Origin: Chara braunii
Lineage: Eukaryota; Streptophyta; Charophyceae; Charales; Characeae
Assembly: GCA_003427395.1 (NCBI GenBank)
Contig: BFEA01000001.1
Coordinates: 1,540,217 to 1,604,216, forward strand
Direction of reading: 5' to 3'
Length of the DNA stretch: 64,000 nucleotides
How positions within the stretch are numbered: position 1 is the first letter of the stretch; each line of letters starts with the position of its first letter. The notes beneath the pieces were generated by a model. It did not search any database, was not told where the DNA came from, and saw nothing but the letters and a program-made list of their open reading frames with translations. The translations under genes were made by a program, and so were the position numbers. This document shows positions 63,735 to 64,000 of the stretch, piece after piece.

Positions 63735-64000
63735 TGACGCATGCTCAGGGGGAGCAATGCGCAGGTAGCCAAGGATCCGCTATGTGATGAAAAGGACTGA
63801 AATGGACGATGCAAGGTCAGCTTAGCATCAACAAGCAATGTACATTCCGCATACATACAAGATGGCACAAAATGACCGCAATCATGGAAGAAAGGTCCCT
63901 CCTGTGCACACATTCATGGGGAGATACCACGGATGAGAGATGGGGGAGGGACGAGACGAAGGAGGCGAGGGAGTAGACCAAGATCGCAATAGCGAAGTCA
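63735..64000 (-). repeat. 5' LTR of A3 (partial, to window end)
   Basis: Begins TGACGCATGC on the plus strand like 56437. About 90 bp are missing at 63874/63875 compared with the 3' LTR. The rest lies beyond the window. Confidence 0.8.

Larger units (their letters stand above)
56437..64000 (-). mobile_element. Ty3/Gypsy LTR retrotransposon A3 (5' LTR runs off window)
   Basis: 3' LTR 56437-57827, PPT 57828-57840, integrase, RNase H, RT, protease, gag, leader, PBS 63719-63730, 5' LTR from 63735. It is the most complete family A copy; coding regions are long but interrupted by a few stops and frameshifts. It gives the reference order used to interpret A1 and A2. Confidence 0.85.

Overview
This window is a repeat-dense nuclear eukaryotic scaffold. 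It holds nested Ty3/Gypsy LTR retrotransposons, LINE copies, microsatellites and sequencing gaps, with no bacterial-type operons or compact intact genes. The iMet-type primer-binding sites (TGGTATCGGAGC), plant-type LTR layout, chromodomain-like integrase tails and ACGT-core motif arrays point to a streptophyte. My best guess is a charophyte alga such as Chara, but this is inference only. The assembly carries visible artefacts: N gaps at 11600-12009 and 51440-51639, single Ns at 3753, 16393 and 55994, and two untrimmed Nextera mate-pair junction adapters.

Layout: 1-2110, old LINE copy (+). 2331-17047, LTR element A1 (-) with a perfect 5-bp target duplication (CCGAG), itself interrupted by LTR element B1 (-, 6188-15436). 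17053-19312, unassigned. 19313-19461, a host exon (-). 21505-35681, 5'-truncated LTR element A2 (+), its gag split by a 7.2-kb insert of unknown type (about 22172-29370). 36156-45258, LTR element B2 (+), complete but decayed, flanked by GTAT. 46039-46204 and 46607-46743, two more host exons (-). 46874-47899, a candidate LTR with a primer-binding site. 48261-51439, a second, better preserved LINE copy (+). 53225-55906, a Gypsy pol remnant C (-) carrying a palindromic insert. 55907-56436, an LTR fragment into which A3 inserted. 56437 to the window end, LTR element A3 (-), whose 5' LTR runs off the window.

The most important result is a host gene on the minus strand. Three exons with proper GT/AG borders and matching phases encode the N-terminus of a large subunit of a DNA-directed RNA polymerase. 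The clamp zinc motif CPGHFGHI is split exactly across the junction of exons 2 and 3, which lie 26.6 kb apart. That intron contains A2, its unknown insert and B2. The protein lacks the GGLxDPRxG-type stretch usual in Pol I-III and resembles the plant Pol IV/V (NRPD1/NRPE1) type. If right, a gene of the transposon-silencing pathway carries a giant, transposon-filled intron.

All retroelement reading frames except the B1 RNase H-integrase frame and the A1 integrase frame are broken by stops, frameshifts, gaps or internal tandem duplications. The window therefore reads as mostly dead copies of two LTR families (A and B) and one LINE family, each represented more than once, which let me define ends, PBS, PPT and TSDs by internal comparison.
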